A DNA stretch of 64,000 nucleotides from CADCVT01 sp036389485 (GCA_036389485.1 DASVPR010000009.1:1-64000); one strand, 5' to 3'; shown: positions 53,652-62,554, counted from the stretch's first letter. Numbers and translations are program-made. The notes: generated by a model from the sequence alone, not told the origin.

Positions 53652-54848
53652 ATGGCCTCCCGGACGATCCTGTACACGGGCAAGGGCGGCGTCGGGAAGA
53701 CCTCGGTCGCCACGGCGACGGCCCGTCGGTGCGCGGCCGCCGGCGCGCGGACGATCGTGCTGTCGACCGATCCCGCGCACTCCCTCTCCGACGCGCTCGA
53801 GCAGCGCGTCGGCTCCGAGCCGACGCCGGCCGGCGATCGCCTGTGGGCGCAGCAGGTCTCCGCCCAGGAGGAGATGGAGCGCAACTGGGCGTCGGTCCAG
53901 GACTGGATGGGCGACATGCTGGTCGAGCGCGGCGTGGACCGGATCAGCGCCGAAGAGCTGACGGTGCCGCCGGGCGCGGACGAGCTGTTCAGCCTGCTCG
54001 CCCTGCGCGCGCACCACGAGAGCGACGAGTACGACGTCGTCGTCGTCGACTGCGCGCCGACGGGCGAGACGCTGCGGCTGCTCTCGTTCCCGGACGTCGC
54101 GCGGTGGTGGCTGGAGAAGGTGTTCCCGCAGCAGGGGCGGATCCTCGACGCGGCGCGGCCGTTCGCCCGCGCGGTGCTCGACGTGCAGCTGCCCGGCGAC
54201 GAGGTCCTCGGCGACGTGCAGCGGTTCGTCGAGTCGCTCATCGCGATGCACGAGATCCTCCGCGACCGCGAGCGGGTGTCGCTGCGGCTCGTGATGAACC
54301 CGGACCGGATGGTCATCGACGAGGCGCGCCGCACGTTCACGTACCTCAACCTCTACGGCTTTTTGACCGACGCGGTCGTCGTCAACCGCGTCTTCCCGGA
54401 GGAGGTCGGGTCGTACTTCGCCGCGTGGCGCGAGGCGCAGGCGCGCGCGCTGGAAGAGGTCGAGGCGGCGTTCGCGCCGGTCCCGGTGCTCCGGGCGCCC
54501 TACTTCGACCGCGAGGTGCGCGGGGCGGAGATGCTCGACCAGCTCGGGGCGGCGCTGTTCGACGGGCGCGACGCGGGCGACGTGCTGCACAGCGCGTTCG
54601 CGCATGGGCTCGTCGTCGGGCGGGACGGGGCGTCGCTGCGCCTGCCGCTGCCGTTCGCGGAGAAGGGCGAGCTGCAGCTGAAGAAGGTGGGCGAAGAGCT
54701 GGTGGTCCGCGTCGGCGCCCACAAGCGCACGATCCTGCTTCCGCCCGCGCTCAGCGGGTACCGCCCGTCGGGTGCCCGGTTCGACGACGGTGAAGTCCTG
54801 GTGATCTCGTTCGATGCCCCAGTCGAGGCAGTCGCGGACCCCGCCTGA
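53652..54848 (+). CDS. ArsA/GET3-family ATPase
   Basis: A 398-residue P-loop ATPase. The deviant Walker A is TILYTGKGGVGKTSVATATA at about residues 5-24. Switch I reads VLSTDPAHSLSDAL and switch II reads YDVVVVDCAPTGETLRLLSF. FLTDAVVVNRVFPEEVGSYF and VLRAPYFDREVRGAEML are family segments. The C-terminal 80 residues form an HSP20-like beta-sandwich (LPLPFAEKGELQLKKVGEEL), as in actinobacterial and cyanobacterial members. These bind membrane-protein or other hydrophobic clients. The arsenite Cys residues are absent. The next gene overlaps by 35 bases. Confidence 0.9.
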   Translation: MASRTILYTGKGGVGKTSVATATARRCAAAGARTIVLSTDPAHSLSDALEQRVGSEPTPAGDRLWAQQVSAQEEMERNWASVQDWMGDMLVERGVDRISAEELTVPPGADELFSLLALRAHHESDEYDVVVVDCAPTGETLRLLSFPDVARWWLEKVFPQQGRILDAARPFARAVLDVQLPGDEVLGDVQRFVESLIAMHEILRDRERVSLRLVMNPDRMVIDEARRTFTYLNLYGFLTDAVVVNRVFPEEVGSYFAAWREAQARALEEVEAAFAPVPVLRAPYFDREVRGAEMLDQLGAALFDGRDAGDVLHSAFAHGLVVGRDGASLRLPLPFAEKGELQLKKVGEELVVRVGAHKRTILLPPALSGYRPSGARFDDGEVLVISFDAPVEAVADPA

Positions 54849-55176
54849 GGCGCTCGACGCCCTGCGCGAGCGCCTGCGGGCGACGCAGGAGGCGGCGCAG
54901 AGGCTGGCCGAGGAGGCGGCGGCCGGCTCGCGCGTGCCGCCCGCGGGCTGGGACGTCCCCGGCCGCGCCGACGACGCCAACGCCGAGCTCGAGGCGCTCG
55001 TCCGGATCGTCGCGATGCTGCGCGACGTCGTCCCGCCCGAGCTGCGCGCGCAGCTGGCGGAGCTGATCCGTCAGCTGCTGATCTTCGTGCGGGCGGTGCT
55101 CGACTGGTGGATCGAGCGGGTCGAGAGCGGGCCGCGCGGCGACGACCGGCCGGTCGAGGACATCCCGATCAGCTGA
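54814..55176 (+). CDS. Small helical protein coupled to the ArsA-like ATPase
   Basis: A 120-residue protein with an N-terminal coiled coil (ALRERLRATQEAAQRLAEEA), a linker, and a C-terminal amphipathic helix (ELIRQLLIFVRAVLDWWIER). It overlaps the ATPase gene by 35 bases, so translation is coupled and a partner role with the ATPase is likely (inference). It has no Cys and no signal peptide. The 3' end overlaps the kynureninase-like gene by 8 bases. Family not recognised. Confidence 0.72.
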   Translation: MPQSRQSRTPPEALDALRERLRATQEAAQRLAEEAAAGSRVPPAGWDVPGRADDANAELEALVRIVAMLRDVVPPELRAQLAELIRQLLIFVRAVLDWWIERVESGPRGDDRPVEDIPIS

Positions 55177-56266
55177 CCGCGTCTCGCGTGCGCTGCGCGA
55201 CGTCCACGACGTCGACGAAGCGCGTGTAGAGCGCGGGGAACGCGAAGCGGATCAGGTCGGGCTGGAGGTGGTCGGCGACGACGCCCTCGCGCGCCAGCGC
55301 GAAGACGATGCTCGCGGCCTCCGGGTGGCGCAGCGCGACGTGGCCGCCGCGGGCGCGCGCGCCGCGGGGCGAGGCGAGGACGAACCCCGACGGCGCGAGC
55401 CACTGGTCGTGGAGGTGCACGAACAGCTCGGTCAGCGCGCGCGTCTTCGGGGCGATCACGGGCATGCCGGCCTGCGCGACGATCCCGATCGCGGCCTCGG
55501 CGGCGGCGAGGGAGAGGACCGGCGGCAGCGTGCGCGGCTCGGCCTCCCTGATGCCGAGCGCCTCGGCGTGCTCGGCCCGGACGTACCGGTAGGCCGGCGC
55601 GCCGGGCCCGCCGCCCAGGTACGTGTCGGTGCGGCCGACGGCGAGGTCGGCGTTGCTCGCGTGCAGATCGAGCTCGACGGCGCCGGCCGAGTGGCTGAGG
55701 TCCCACAGCACGAGCCCGTTCGGCGGGCGCAGCGCCTCCATCTCGGCGATCTCGCTGCTGCGCGGGTCGACGTGGGAGAGGATCACGAGGCGCGCGTCGC
55801 GGGAGGCGTGCGGCAGCTGGGCGCGGGACACGAGCCGCAGGTCGATGCCGTGGCGGGCGGCGATCGGCTGCAGGACGGAGCGGTCGGCGGCGGCGTCGCC
55901 GGAGAGCGCGGCGATCGGCCCGGCCGCGCGGGCCAGCACGGCCTCCGCGAGCGCGCCGAGGTTGGTCGCGACGGTGCCGGCGACCACGACCTCGCCGGGG
56001 CGGGCGCCGAGGACGTGCTTGCCGAGGACGTCGCCGGCGTGGCGCGGCGCCTCGCTCCACCCGCCGAGCCCGTTCGCGAGGCGGGTGCCCCAGGCGTCGA
56101 CCTCGGCGGCGACCGCCTCCGCCGCCGCGTGCGCGAGCCGGCCGAGCGTCGCGCCGGCGCAGTAGAGCGGCCCGGCGTCGTCGACGACGAACCGGCCGCG
56201 GAAGCCGGCGAGTGGGTCCTCGGCGTCGAGGGCCGCGGCCTGCTCCCGGATCAGTTCCCCGGGCAC
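55169..56266 (-). CDS. Kynureninase-like PLP fold protein lacking the PLP lysine
   Basis: A 365-residue protein of fold type I. Kynureninase marks are present: LVLWDLSHSAGAVELDLHAS (Asp189 for the PLP ring nitrogen), HVDPRSSEIAEMEAL, TVATNLGALAEAVLA, and DTYLGGGPGAPAYRYV. In kynureninases the last reads YKYLNGGPG, where Lys holds PLP as a Schiff base. Here Thr215 occupies that place (GRTDTYLGGG). The protein is therefore probably inactive as a classic enzyme, or has another role. It lies divergent from a 19-codon frame. No neighbouring tryptophan catabolism genes were found. Confidence 0.8.
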   Translation of the reverse strand: MPGELIREQAAALDAEDPLAGFRGRFVVDDAGPLYCAGATLGRLAHAAAEAVAAEVDAWGTRLANGLGGWSEAPRHAGDVLGKHVLGARPGEVVVAGTVATNLGALAEAVLARAAGPIAALSGDAAADRSVLQPIAARHGIDLRLVSRAQLPHASRDARLVILSHVDPRSSEIAEMEALRPPNGLVLWDLSHSAGAVELDLHASNADLAVGRTDTYLGGGPGAPAYRYVRAEHAEALGIREAEPRTLPPVLSLAAAEAAIGIVAQAGMPVIAPKTRALTELFVHLHDQWLAPSGFVLASPRGARARGGHVALRHPEAASIVFALAREGVVADHLQPDLIRFAFPALYTRFVDVVDVAQRTRDAVS

Positions 56267-56284
56267 GAGTAGGATCGGCGCCGC

Positions 56285-56344
56285 ATGAGAACCTGGATCC
56301 TGACCGGATCACCCGACGACTTCGCCGCCACGGCCCCCGCGTGA
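56285..56344 (+). other. 19-codon open frame coupled to the next gene (EVE-like remnant or leader)
   Basis: The frame encodes MRTWILTGSPDDFAATAPA and its TGA overlaps the GTG of the following gene. The opening is reminiscent of EVE-domain proteins (x-W-x-L-x-x-x-S-P). It may be a truncated EVE gene left after deletion, or a short leader peptide that allows translational coupling. Speculative. Confidence 0.35.
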
Positions 56345-56544
56345 GCGCCTCCGCCCCCGCCGACCGCATCCGGACGCTCCTCCTCCGGGCCGACAACGTG
56401 CTCAAGAACGAAGGCGATCAGGACGACCGCCGGCGCCGCGCGGTCGCCGCGCTGCACGAGGCGCGCGAGGTGGCCCGCGACCCCGAGGTCGACCCGCGCG
56501 TGCGCGAGCTGGTCGAGCGCCGCCTGGAGGGGCTCGGGGAGTAG
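56341..56544 (+). CDS. Small helical protein of 67 residues
   Basis: A short, charged, all-helical protein (RIRTLLLRADNVLKNEG, then RRRRAVAALHEAREVARDPE and VRELVERRLEGLGE). It starts at the GTG that overlaps the short upstream frame and ends 2 bases before the next gene. Helical repeats hint at a TPR-like pair. Function unknown. Confidence 0.6.
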   Translation: MSASAPADRIRTLLLRADNVLKNEGDQDDRRRRAVAALHEAREVARDPEVDPRVRELVERRLEGLGE

Positions 56545-56546
56545 CG

Positions 56547-57287
56547 ATGCTCGGCCGGCTGCAGGGGGCCTGGCGCGGGCTGGACGGCGACCAGCGCCTC
56601 GCGGGGCTCGCCGCGCTCGCGCTGCTCGTCACGCTCTTCCTCCCCTGGTACCAGGCGACGGTCGTCGAGCCGGGGCCGAAGACGACGACGCCCAACTTCA
56701 GCGCGTTCGGCGTCTTCTCGTTCGTCGAGGCGGCGATCCTCCTCGTCTGCCTCGGCGTGTTCCTGCTCCTCTTCGCGCGCGGGGAGCGGCGCGCGTTCCA
56801 CCTCCCCGGCGGCGACGGGACCGTGATCTTCGCCGCGGGGCTCTGGGCGTCCCTCCTGCTGCTCTGGCGCGTCTTCGACCGGCCGGACATCGAGCGCGCG
56901 GTCTCCGACGGGATCACCTGGGGGTTCTTCTTCGCGTTCCTCGCCGCGGCGTTCCTCGCCGCGACCGGCTGGAAGATCCGCGCCGCCGGCCGCCCGGAGC
57001 CGCCCCTCGTCCGCGCCGGAGAGGAGCCCGCCGACCTCGGCGCCCGCACCGAGGCGACGCAGGTCGCCCCGCGCCGCCGACGCCCGGCGCCCGAGCCGGC
57101 GCAGCTCACGCTGGAAGACGCCGCGCCGCAGGAGGAGCCCGCCCCGGAGCCTCGCGAGCGCGCCGCGCCCGAGCCCGACCCTCCGCGCCCCACACCCCCG
57201 CCGCTCCGGCCGGGCGTCTTCGACCAGGACGCCGCGACGGACGAGCCTCTGCGGCCGGGCGAGATCCCGCGCCGCGCGCCCGACTAG
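56547..57287 (+). CDS. Membrane protein with Pro-rich cytoplasmic tail
   Basis: A 246-residue protein with about four membrane helices (LAGLAALALLVTLFLPWY, FSFVEAAILLVCLGVFLLLF, VIFAAGLWASLLLLWRVF, GFFFAFLAAAFLAATGW). A polar tail of about 95 residues, rich in Pro, Glu and Arg, follows. The LFLPWYQ motif after helix 1 is common in small actinobacterial membrane proteins of unknown function. It ends 4 bases inside the next convergent gene. No enzyme motif is visible. Confidence 0.75.
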   Translation: MLGRLQGAWRGLDGDQRLAGLAALALLVTLFLPWYQATVVEPGPKTTTPNFSAFGVFSFVEAAILLVCLGVFLLLFARGERRAFHLPGGDGTVIFAAGLWASLLLLWRVFDRPDIERAVSDGITWGFFFAFLAAAFLAATGWKIRAAGRPEPPLVRAGEEPADLGARTEATQVAPRRRRPAPEPAQLTLEDAAPQEEPAPEPRERAAPEPDPPRPTPPPLRPGVFDQDAATDEPLRPGEIPRRAPD

Positions 57288-58084
57288 CCGCCTGGAGGCG
57301 GCGGCGGCGTCCGCGGCGGATCGGGCGCGTCGCCGAAGGGGCTCGGCTGCGCCGGCTCCGCGGGGCCGCCGAAGGGCGACTCCGGCGCGGCCGACAGGTC
57401 GCCGCCGGCGTGCGGGGCGTCGCCCTCCTTGATCTGCCGCAGCTCGAGGTACACGAGCGCCGCCGCGATCGCGCCGATCGGCGCGATCAGGGCCCCCGAC
57501 ACCAGCTGCGCGATCGAGCCGCCGAGGAAGCCGCGGCCGAAGATCGCGCTCAAAAACGCGTTGGCGACGATCTGGATGACGACCACGACGACGATGACGC
57601 CGAAGACCTGCCAGCCGTTGCCGCGCACGAGCTCGCGTGAGCGGCTGAAGGCGTCCATGCCGCGGCGCTCGATCACGACGACCGGCCCCACCACCGACCA
57701 CCACGTCAGGAGGATCAGGCCGGGGACGATGAAGACGAGGAGGCCGATCACGATCCCGAGCCCGGCGAGCACGCCGATCCCGATCAACGGCAGGAGCACG
57801 GGCATGACCGACTGGAAGAGGCCGCCGATCGTGAAGTCCCGCCGGCCGTCCTGGATGTCCCGCACCGCCTCGATGACCATCCCCTGCAGCCAGTAGTTCG
57901 CGACGAGCCCGACCACCGCGCCGAGCAGGGCGAGCGCGACCCCGCCGCCGGCCGCGAGGGCGCCGTTGATCAACGCGACGGGCAGGAACACGATCAGCGC
58001 CGCCGGGACGAGCAGCGTGAACTGCGCCTGGTAGGTCTCGAAGAGGCGCTCGAAGACGCCGGCGGTGTCGAGCTTGCGGTTCAT
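57284..58084 (-). CDS. YciC-like multi-pass membrane protein
   Basis: A 266-residue protein with about six membrane helices. It starts LDTAGVFERLFETYQAQFTL and later has GLILLTWWSVVGPVVVIERR and GMDAFSRSRELVRGNGWQVF. The DAFxRSxxLVRGNxWxVF segment is shared with YciC/DUF975-like and glycerophosphodiesterase membrane-domain proteins. The C-terminal 50 residues are a Pro/Gly-rich tail. Function is unknown. ATG at 58084. Confidence 0.8.
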   Translation of the reverse strand: MNRKLDTAGVFERLFETYQAQFTLLVPAALIVFLPVALINGALAAGGGVALALLGAVVGLVANYWLQGMVIEAVRDIQDGRRDFTIGGLFQSVMPVLLPLIGIGVLAGLGIVIGLLVFIVPGLILLTWWSVVGPVVVIERRGMDAFSRSRELVRGNGWQVFGVIVVVVVIQIVANAFLSAIFGRGFLGGSIAQLVSGALIAPIGAIAAALVYLELRQIKEGDAPHAGGDLSAAPESPFGGPAEPAQPSPFGDAPDPPRTPPPPPGG

Positions 58085-58116
58085 GCCGCGCACGCTACTC
58101 CCGCGACCGGCGGCAG

Positions 58117-59847
58117 TCAGTCCTCGAACAGCGCGTAGCCGTAGGCGCCGCGCTTGTACGCCAGCCGCGCGATCGAGTGCATCCGGTCGTCGTCGTTGCG
58201 CTCGAGCTGGTCGAGCTGCGCGTTGACCCGCCTCTCCGCGCGCCGGCAGAACGTCTCGGCGATGAACCGCTCCTGCCCCGACGCCTCGACCCCCTGCTCC
58301 TCGAAGATCGCCGTGACCCGCGAGAGGACCGCGATCTGCGAGTAGATGTCGGCGAGCGCGTCGGCCAGGCGCTTGTGCGCGAGCCCCTGGTCCACGATCC
58401 CCTTGCCGTGCCTTCGCAGCAGCGACTCGCCGCTGTCGCGGAAGCGCTTGACCTGGTCGCCCACCGGCCGCGCCAGGCCCGACAGCGTCTCGTGGGCGCG
58501 GGAGATCGAGTCCGGCCGCACCTCGCGCCGCACGCGGTCGAAGGCGTACTCCGCGAGCGTCCCCAGCGACCCGATCGGGTCGCTCAGCCCCAGCTCCCCG
58601 AGGCCGGAGAGCTGCTCCCCCAGCGGCTTCAGCGACGTCAGCGCGACGTACGAGCGCAGCACGTCGTTGGCGCCCTCGAAGATCGGGAAGATCCGGATGT
58701 CGCGCAGGATCCGCTCGTACGTCGACCCGTGCATGTACGCCTCGCCGCCCGCGAGCTGGAACGCGCGGTTGGCCTGGTACCAGACGAACTCCGTCCCGGC
58801 GACCTTCGCCATCGCCGACTCGACCGAGTAGTCCTCGATCCCGTTGTCGATCAGCCCGGTCGTCAGGTACGACATCGACTCCAGCCCGAAGAGGTAGGTG
58901 ACCATCCACGCGATCTTGTCCTCGACGAGGTCGAAGTCGGCGAGCGGCTTGCCGAACTGCCGGCGCTCGGAGACGTGGCCGATCGCGAGGTCGAGCAGCC
59001 GCTTCGCCAGGCCGACCGAGCCCGTGCCGAGCCCGATCCGGCCGTTCGTCAGGATCGACATCGCGATCCTGAAGCCGTCGCCCGGGTCGCCCAGCACGTT
59101 CTCCGGCGGCACGCGGACGTCGTTGAACCGCACGGGGCAGAGGTGGTTGCCGTGCAGGCCGAGCGTCCTGTAGCGCGGGCCGCTCTGGTCGAGGCCCTCC
59201 ATCCCCTTCTCGAGCAGCAGCGCGATGTGCCGGTCCTCGCCGTCGACCTCGGCGCGCGCGAACGCGGTCAGGACGTCGCCGCGGCAGCCGTTGCCGATCC
59301 AGCGCTTCTCGCCGTTGAGCACCCACGACCCATCGGGCTGGCGGACCGCGCGGGACTCGATGTTGTAGGCGTCCGACCCCGCGCGCGGCTCGGTGAGCGC
59401 GAAGCCGGCGAGCTTGCGGCCCGCGGCGAGGTCGGGGAGGAACCGCTCCTTCTGCTCGTCGCTCCCGAACATCGCGATGCCCTTGAACCCGATCGACTGG
59501 TGCACGCCCATGCCGATCGTCAGCGACCCGTCGAACTGGCCGATCGCCTCGAAGACGCGCGCGTACCCGGTCTGCGACAGCCCCTGCCCGCCGTACTCCT
59601 CCGGCACGTAGAGCCCCATCAGCCCCAGCTCGCCGAGGTCCCGGTAGACCCGGTCGGGGATCTCGCCCGACTCGTCGATCCGCTGTGAGTCGAGGTTGTC
59701 CGCCACGTAGGAGCGGAAGCCCTCGATGAGGCGGCGCACCTTGTCCGCCTCGTCGCCGCGCGGGATGGGGTACGGGAAGACGAGGTCCTCGTGGATCTCG
59801 CCGAGCGCCAGCGCCTTCGCGAAGCTCGAGACGGTCGTGGTGGCCAT
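58117..59847 (-). CDS. Long acyl-CoA dehydrogenase with C-terminal extension
   Basis: A 576-residue enzyme. The core shows ALTEPRAGSDAYNIESRAV, FQLAGGEAYMHGSTYERILR and IFPIFEGANDVLRSYVALTS, the last with the catalytic Glu, all in the style of VLCAD/ACAD9-type enzymes. About 170 extra residues form a helical C-terminal domain (RRHGKGIVDQGLAHKRLADA), which in VLCAD gives membrane binding and long-chain specificity. Likely role: dehydrogenation of long-chain acyl-CoA. ATG at 59847 lies near a palindrome shared with the divergent protease gene. Confidence 0.93.
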   Translation of the reverse strand: MATTTVSSFAKALALGEIHEDLVFPYPIPRGDEADKVRRLIEGFRSYVADNLDSQRIDESGEIPDRVYRDLGELGLMGLYVPEEYGGQGLSQTGYARVFEAIGQFDGSLTIGMGVHQSIGFKGIAMFGSDEQKERFLPDLAAGRKLAGFALTEPRAGSDAYNIESRAVRQPDGSWVLNGEKRWIGNGCRGDVLTAFARAEVDGEDRHIALLLEKGMEGLDQSGPRYRTLGLHGNHLCPVRFNDVRVPPENVLGDPGDGFRIAMSILTNGRIGLGTGSVGLAKRLLDLAIGHVSERRQFGKPLADFDLVEDKIAWMVTYLFGLESMSYLTTGLIDNGIEDYSVESAMAKVAGTEFVWYQANRAFQLAGGEAYMHGSTYERILRDIRIFPIFEGANDVLRSYVALTSLKPLGEQLSGLGELGLSDPIGSLGTLAEYAFDRVRREVRPDSISRAHETLSGLARPVGDQVKRFRDSGESLLRRHGKGIVDQGLAHKRLADALADIYSQIAVLSRVTAIFEEQGVEASGQERFIAETFCRRAERRVNAQLDQLERNDDDRMHSIARLAYKRGAYGYALFED

Positions 59848-59858
59848 GCGGGGAGCCT

Positions 59859-59879
59859 TTCGTGGGTACCTTCCACGAA
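59859..59879. promoter_or_regulatory. Inverted repeat TTCGTGG-N7-CCACGAA
   Basis: Perfect 7-bp arms with a 7-bp spacer fill most of the 34-base gap between the acyl-CoA dehydrogenase start (59847) and the protease start (59882). A repressor bound here would cover both translation starts. No partner regulator gene is nearby. Confidence 0.55.
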
Positions 59880-59881
59880 GT

Positions 59882-61096
59882 ATGCGCCGCCTCTGCTTCG
59901 CCGTGCTGTGCGCCTTCCTGGGCCTGACGGGCTCCGCCTCCGCCGTCGTCGGCGGCGGCCCGGCGACCCAGGCGTACCCCTACATGGCCGCGTTCGAGTA
60001 CCAGTACGCGGGCGAGACGGACTTCACGCAGGTCTGCGGCGCGAGCCTGGTCGCGCCCGACAAGGTCCTGACCGCGGCGCACTGCGTCTACGACGACCGC
60101 GACGGCGACCTCGACTTCGAGCAGGTCCCGCCGTCGACGGTCCGCGTCCTCCTCGGCACCCACGACCTCGAGGACCGGGGCGGCGAGCGGATCGCCGCGA
60201 AGTCGATCGAGGTCTTCCCGGCGTACGACAGCTCGTCCAAGGGGGACATCTCGCTGGTCACGCTCGTCAAGTCCTCGACGAAGGGCACGCCCGTCCGGAT
60301 CGCGAACCCGGCAAGTGAGAAGCCCCTGTGGGCGCCCGGCAAGCAGGCGACGGTGACCGGCTGGGGCACGTTCCTCTACATGGACCCGGGGCTCGGGTAC
60401 CAGAACGAGCTGCAGGAGGTCCAGGTGCCGATGGTCGCCGACGAGGACTGCGACGCGGCCTACCCCTTCGACGACCCGGTCCGCGGCGACTTCTACGCCG
60501 AGTACGACGTGTGCGCCGGCGAGACCAGCGGCGGCAAGGACACCTGCCAGGGCGACTCCGGCGGCCCGCTCGTCGTCCCCGACGCGTCCGGGACGCTCGT
60601 GCAGGCGGGCGTCGTCTCGCGCGGGTTCGGCTGCGGCTACCCGAACTCCTACGGCGTCTACGCGCGCGTCGGCGACACGCTGCTGTACGACTGGATCAAG
60701 GCGCGCGTGCCGCAGGCTCCGGCCCCGAGCGGTGGGGGCGGCTCCGGCGGCGGGGGCTCCACCGGCGGCGACACGACCGGCGGCGGCGGCTCCGGCGGCG
60801 GCTCCACGGGCGGCGGCTCGGCGGGCGGCGGCGGTGGCGGCGGCGGCTCGACGACGGGCCCCTCGTCGCAGCAGCAGCCCCGCGGCTCGACCGCGTTCCA
60901 GCGCTGCCTGGCGCGCGCCGACCGCAAGCGCGGCCTCACCGCCCGCCGCCGCGCGACGAAGCGCTGCCAGTACGCGGAGCGCCGGCGCGTCGCCTACCGC
61001 CGCTGCGTCAAGCGCGGCACCCCGCGCAAGCGCTGCGCGGCCCAGCGGCGTGCGGCCGCGGAGCGCCACGCGCGCCTCGTCAAGCGCACGCGCTGA
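59882..61096 (+). CDS. Secreted trypsin-like serine protease
   Basis: A 404-residue exported protease of the S1 family. Signal peptide is AVLCAFLGLTGSASA. The mature N-terminus VVGGGPATQAYPYMAAF resembles activated trypsins. Catalytic triad: His in VLTAAHCVYDD, Asp in KGDISLVTL and Ser in DTCQGDSGGPLVV. A Cys pattern for disulfides is present. A Gly/Ser linker (about 280-320) leads to a basic Cys-containing C-terminus with RRRATKRCQYAERRR-type repeats, perhaps a cell-wall anchor. No long propeptide separates the signal from the protease domain. Confidence 0.93.
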   Translation: MRRLCFAVLCAFLGLTGSASAVVGGGPATQAYPYMAAFEYQYAGETDFTQVCGASLVAPDKVLTAAHCVYDDRDGDLDFEQVPPSTVRVLLGTHDLEDRGGERIAAKSIEVFPAYDSSSKGDISLVTLVKSSTKGTPVRIANPASEKPLWAPGKQATVTGWGTFLYMDPGLGYQNELQEVQVPMVADEDCDAAYPFDDPVRGDFYAEYDVCAGETSGGKDTCQGDSGGPLVVPDASGTLVQAGVVSRGFGCGYPNSYGVYARVGDTLLYDWIKARVPQAPAPSGGGGSGGGGSTGGDTTGGGGSGGGSTGGGSAGGGGGGGGSTTGPSSQQQPRGSTAFQRCLARADRKRGLTARRRATKRCQYAERRRVAYRRCVKRGTPRKRCAAQRRAAAERHARLVKRTR

Positions 61097-61152
61097 ACGT
61101 GCGGCAGGCCAACAGCACGCAGCAATCCGCCAGCAATGGATAGGCTTCGCCG

Positions 61153-62538
61153 ATGCCCGACGAAGCGCGTCAGGGTGGAGGCGCCGGCGCTGACTCACGA
61201 CACGCCGCGGCCGGGGTGATCATCCAGTGGCTGCTGACGAACCCTAGTTGGGTGCACCGACGCGTCGAGACAGCAGAGCTCACCGACCTCGGGAACGTCC
61301 GCCGGCACGTGAGCGTCGATTTCACCGTGCCGGAGCGCGTCCCGCCGACGGGGCGAGGCGTCAAGACCGCAGGGCAGCTTCCCGCGCTGCCGCTGTCGCT
61401 GCTCGACAAGCGGGTGCTGCGCAACCTCGACGTGCGCGACGAGGACGGCCGCGCGGTGCCCGTCCTCACGACGGAAGAGGACGTGCCGATCGCGCAGGCG
61501 GCGCTGCTGGCCCACGCACGCGGGGTGTTGGAGGGCGAACCGCACGAGGACGTTGCCGCGCAGCTTCGCGCGGTCGCAGGCGCGGATCGGGACGCCGCGC
61601 GCGCAGCGCGGCGCGCGATCGAGCACTCGCTGAAGGAGGAGACGAGCACGTTCGATCCGCGGGTGAGGAAAGGAAAACCGCCGGATCCCGAGAAGGTTGC
61701 GAGACACGACCGCCAGAAGCTCATGAGCCACGACTACTTTCCGGGACTCATGCGCTCGTTGGCGCGTGACTTCATCCTGCTGGTCGACCTGGACGCCCTC
61801 GAGCCCGGCGAACGGCGCATCGTGAAGTACTCCTACGAGCATCGCATCCACCACGTCGACCCGCACCCGTTGCGGTGGCTCGCCGTCCGCCTCGGATGGT
61901 TCCCGTTCAAGCTCACGCTTGTCACACCGTCGGCGACGAAGACCCAGAGCTACCACTGTGAGCTGCTGCCGCCGCCGGGGCTCGAGTTCACCCGGGCGCG
62001 CCTGGATCCCGGACCCGGCCAGTCCAGCGACAGCGCGTACGAGGACGACGGCGGCGCAGGCCGCGCGCACGTGTTCGCCTCCGGGCTGGGATGGTCGGCC
62101 TCGCCGTCGGCGGTCTTCTTCATGCGGACGCTGCGCGTCGGGTTCTTACGGTCCGCCCTGATGACGGCCCTACTCACCACCGGCCTGCTGTTCGCGGGCC
62201 GGGAGCGCCTCACGGAGGTCTCGAGCGAGGTCGAGGCCTCCGCGACCGTGCTTCTCGTGGTGCCGGGTCTCCTCGCCGCCTACCTCTCGCGCTCGGGCGA
62301 ACATGCGCTGGCGTCCTCAATGCTCGTGGGCGTACGCCTCATGCTGCTCGTGGCGGGCCTGTGCGCGCTCGCGTGCGGCGCCCTGCTCGTGGCCCATGTC
62401 CAGCCGGAGGATCTCAAGTATTGGTGGACCGCCCTCAGCATTTTGTCCGCGGTGGCGCTGGCCGTCGTCAGCTTCGCCAACTTCTTGCCGTTGATGCGAT
62501 ACAAGTCGCGCGACTTGCGCGACGACGACCCGTCCTAG
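61153..62538 (+). CDS. Multi-helix membrane protein, paralogue B of an unrecognised family
   Basis: A 461-residue protein related to the product at 41823-43430. Shared blocks include SWVHRRVETAELTD, VRRHVSVDFTVPE, LPLSLLDKRVLRNLDVRDED, GERRIVKYSYE and the membrane block LSRSGEHALASSMLVGVRLM. The N-terminal 310 residues are soluble. Four helices lie at about 335-355, 365-385, 395-415 and 420-445. No known catalytic motif was seen. It is followed by two small genes at spacings of 16 and 7 bases, so a three-gene unit (61153-63542) is likely. Confidence 0.75.
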   Translation: MPDEARQGGGAGADSRHAAAGVIIQWLLTNPSWVHRRVETAELTDLGNVRRHVSVDFTVPERVPPTGRGVKTAGQLPALPLSLLDKRVLRNLDVRDEDGRAVPVLTTEEDVPIAQAALLAHARGVLEGEPHEDVAAQLRAVAGADRDAARAARRAIEHSLKEETSTFDPRVRKGKPPDPEKVARHDRQKLMSHDYFPGLMRSLARDFILLVDLDALEPGERRIVKYSYEHRIHHVDPHPLRWLAVRLGWFPFKLTLVTPSATKTQSYHCELLPPPGLEFTRARLDPGPGQSSDSAYEDDGGAGRAHVFASGLGWSASPSAVFFMRTLRVGFLRSALMTALLTTGLLFAGRERLTEVSSEVEASATVLLVVPGLLAAYLSRSGEHALASSMLVGVRLMLLVAGLCALACGALLVAHVQPEDLKYWWTALSILSAVALAVVSFANFLPLMRYKSRDLRDDDPS

Positions 62539-62554
62539 ACTCGGAGATCGGCGC

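Noticed and set aside
53652..54848. Arsenite-pump ATPase ArsA
   Set aside because: The metal-binding Cys residues and the duplicated ATPase half are absent and no arsB or arsR gene is near. It fits the ArsA/GET3-like family with an HSP20-like tail instead.
57284..61198. A very long minus-strand open frame (over 1300 codons) across several genes
   Set aside because: Its upstream two-thirds are Arg/Ala-rich antisense or out-of-frame readings of the acyl-CoA dehydrogenase and trypsin genes. Only the last 266 residues form a real protein (57284-58084).
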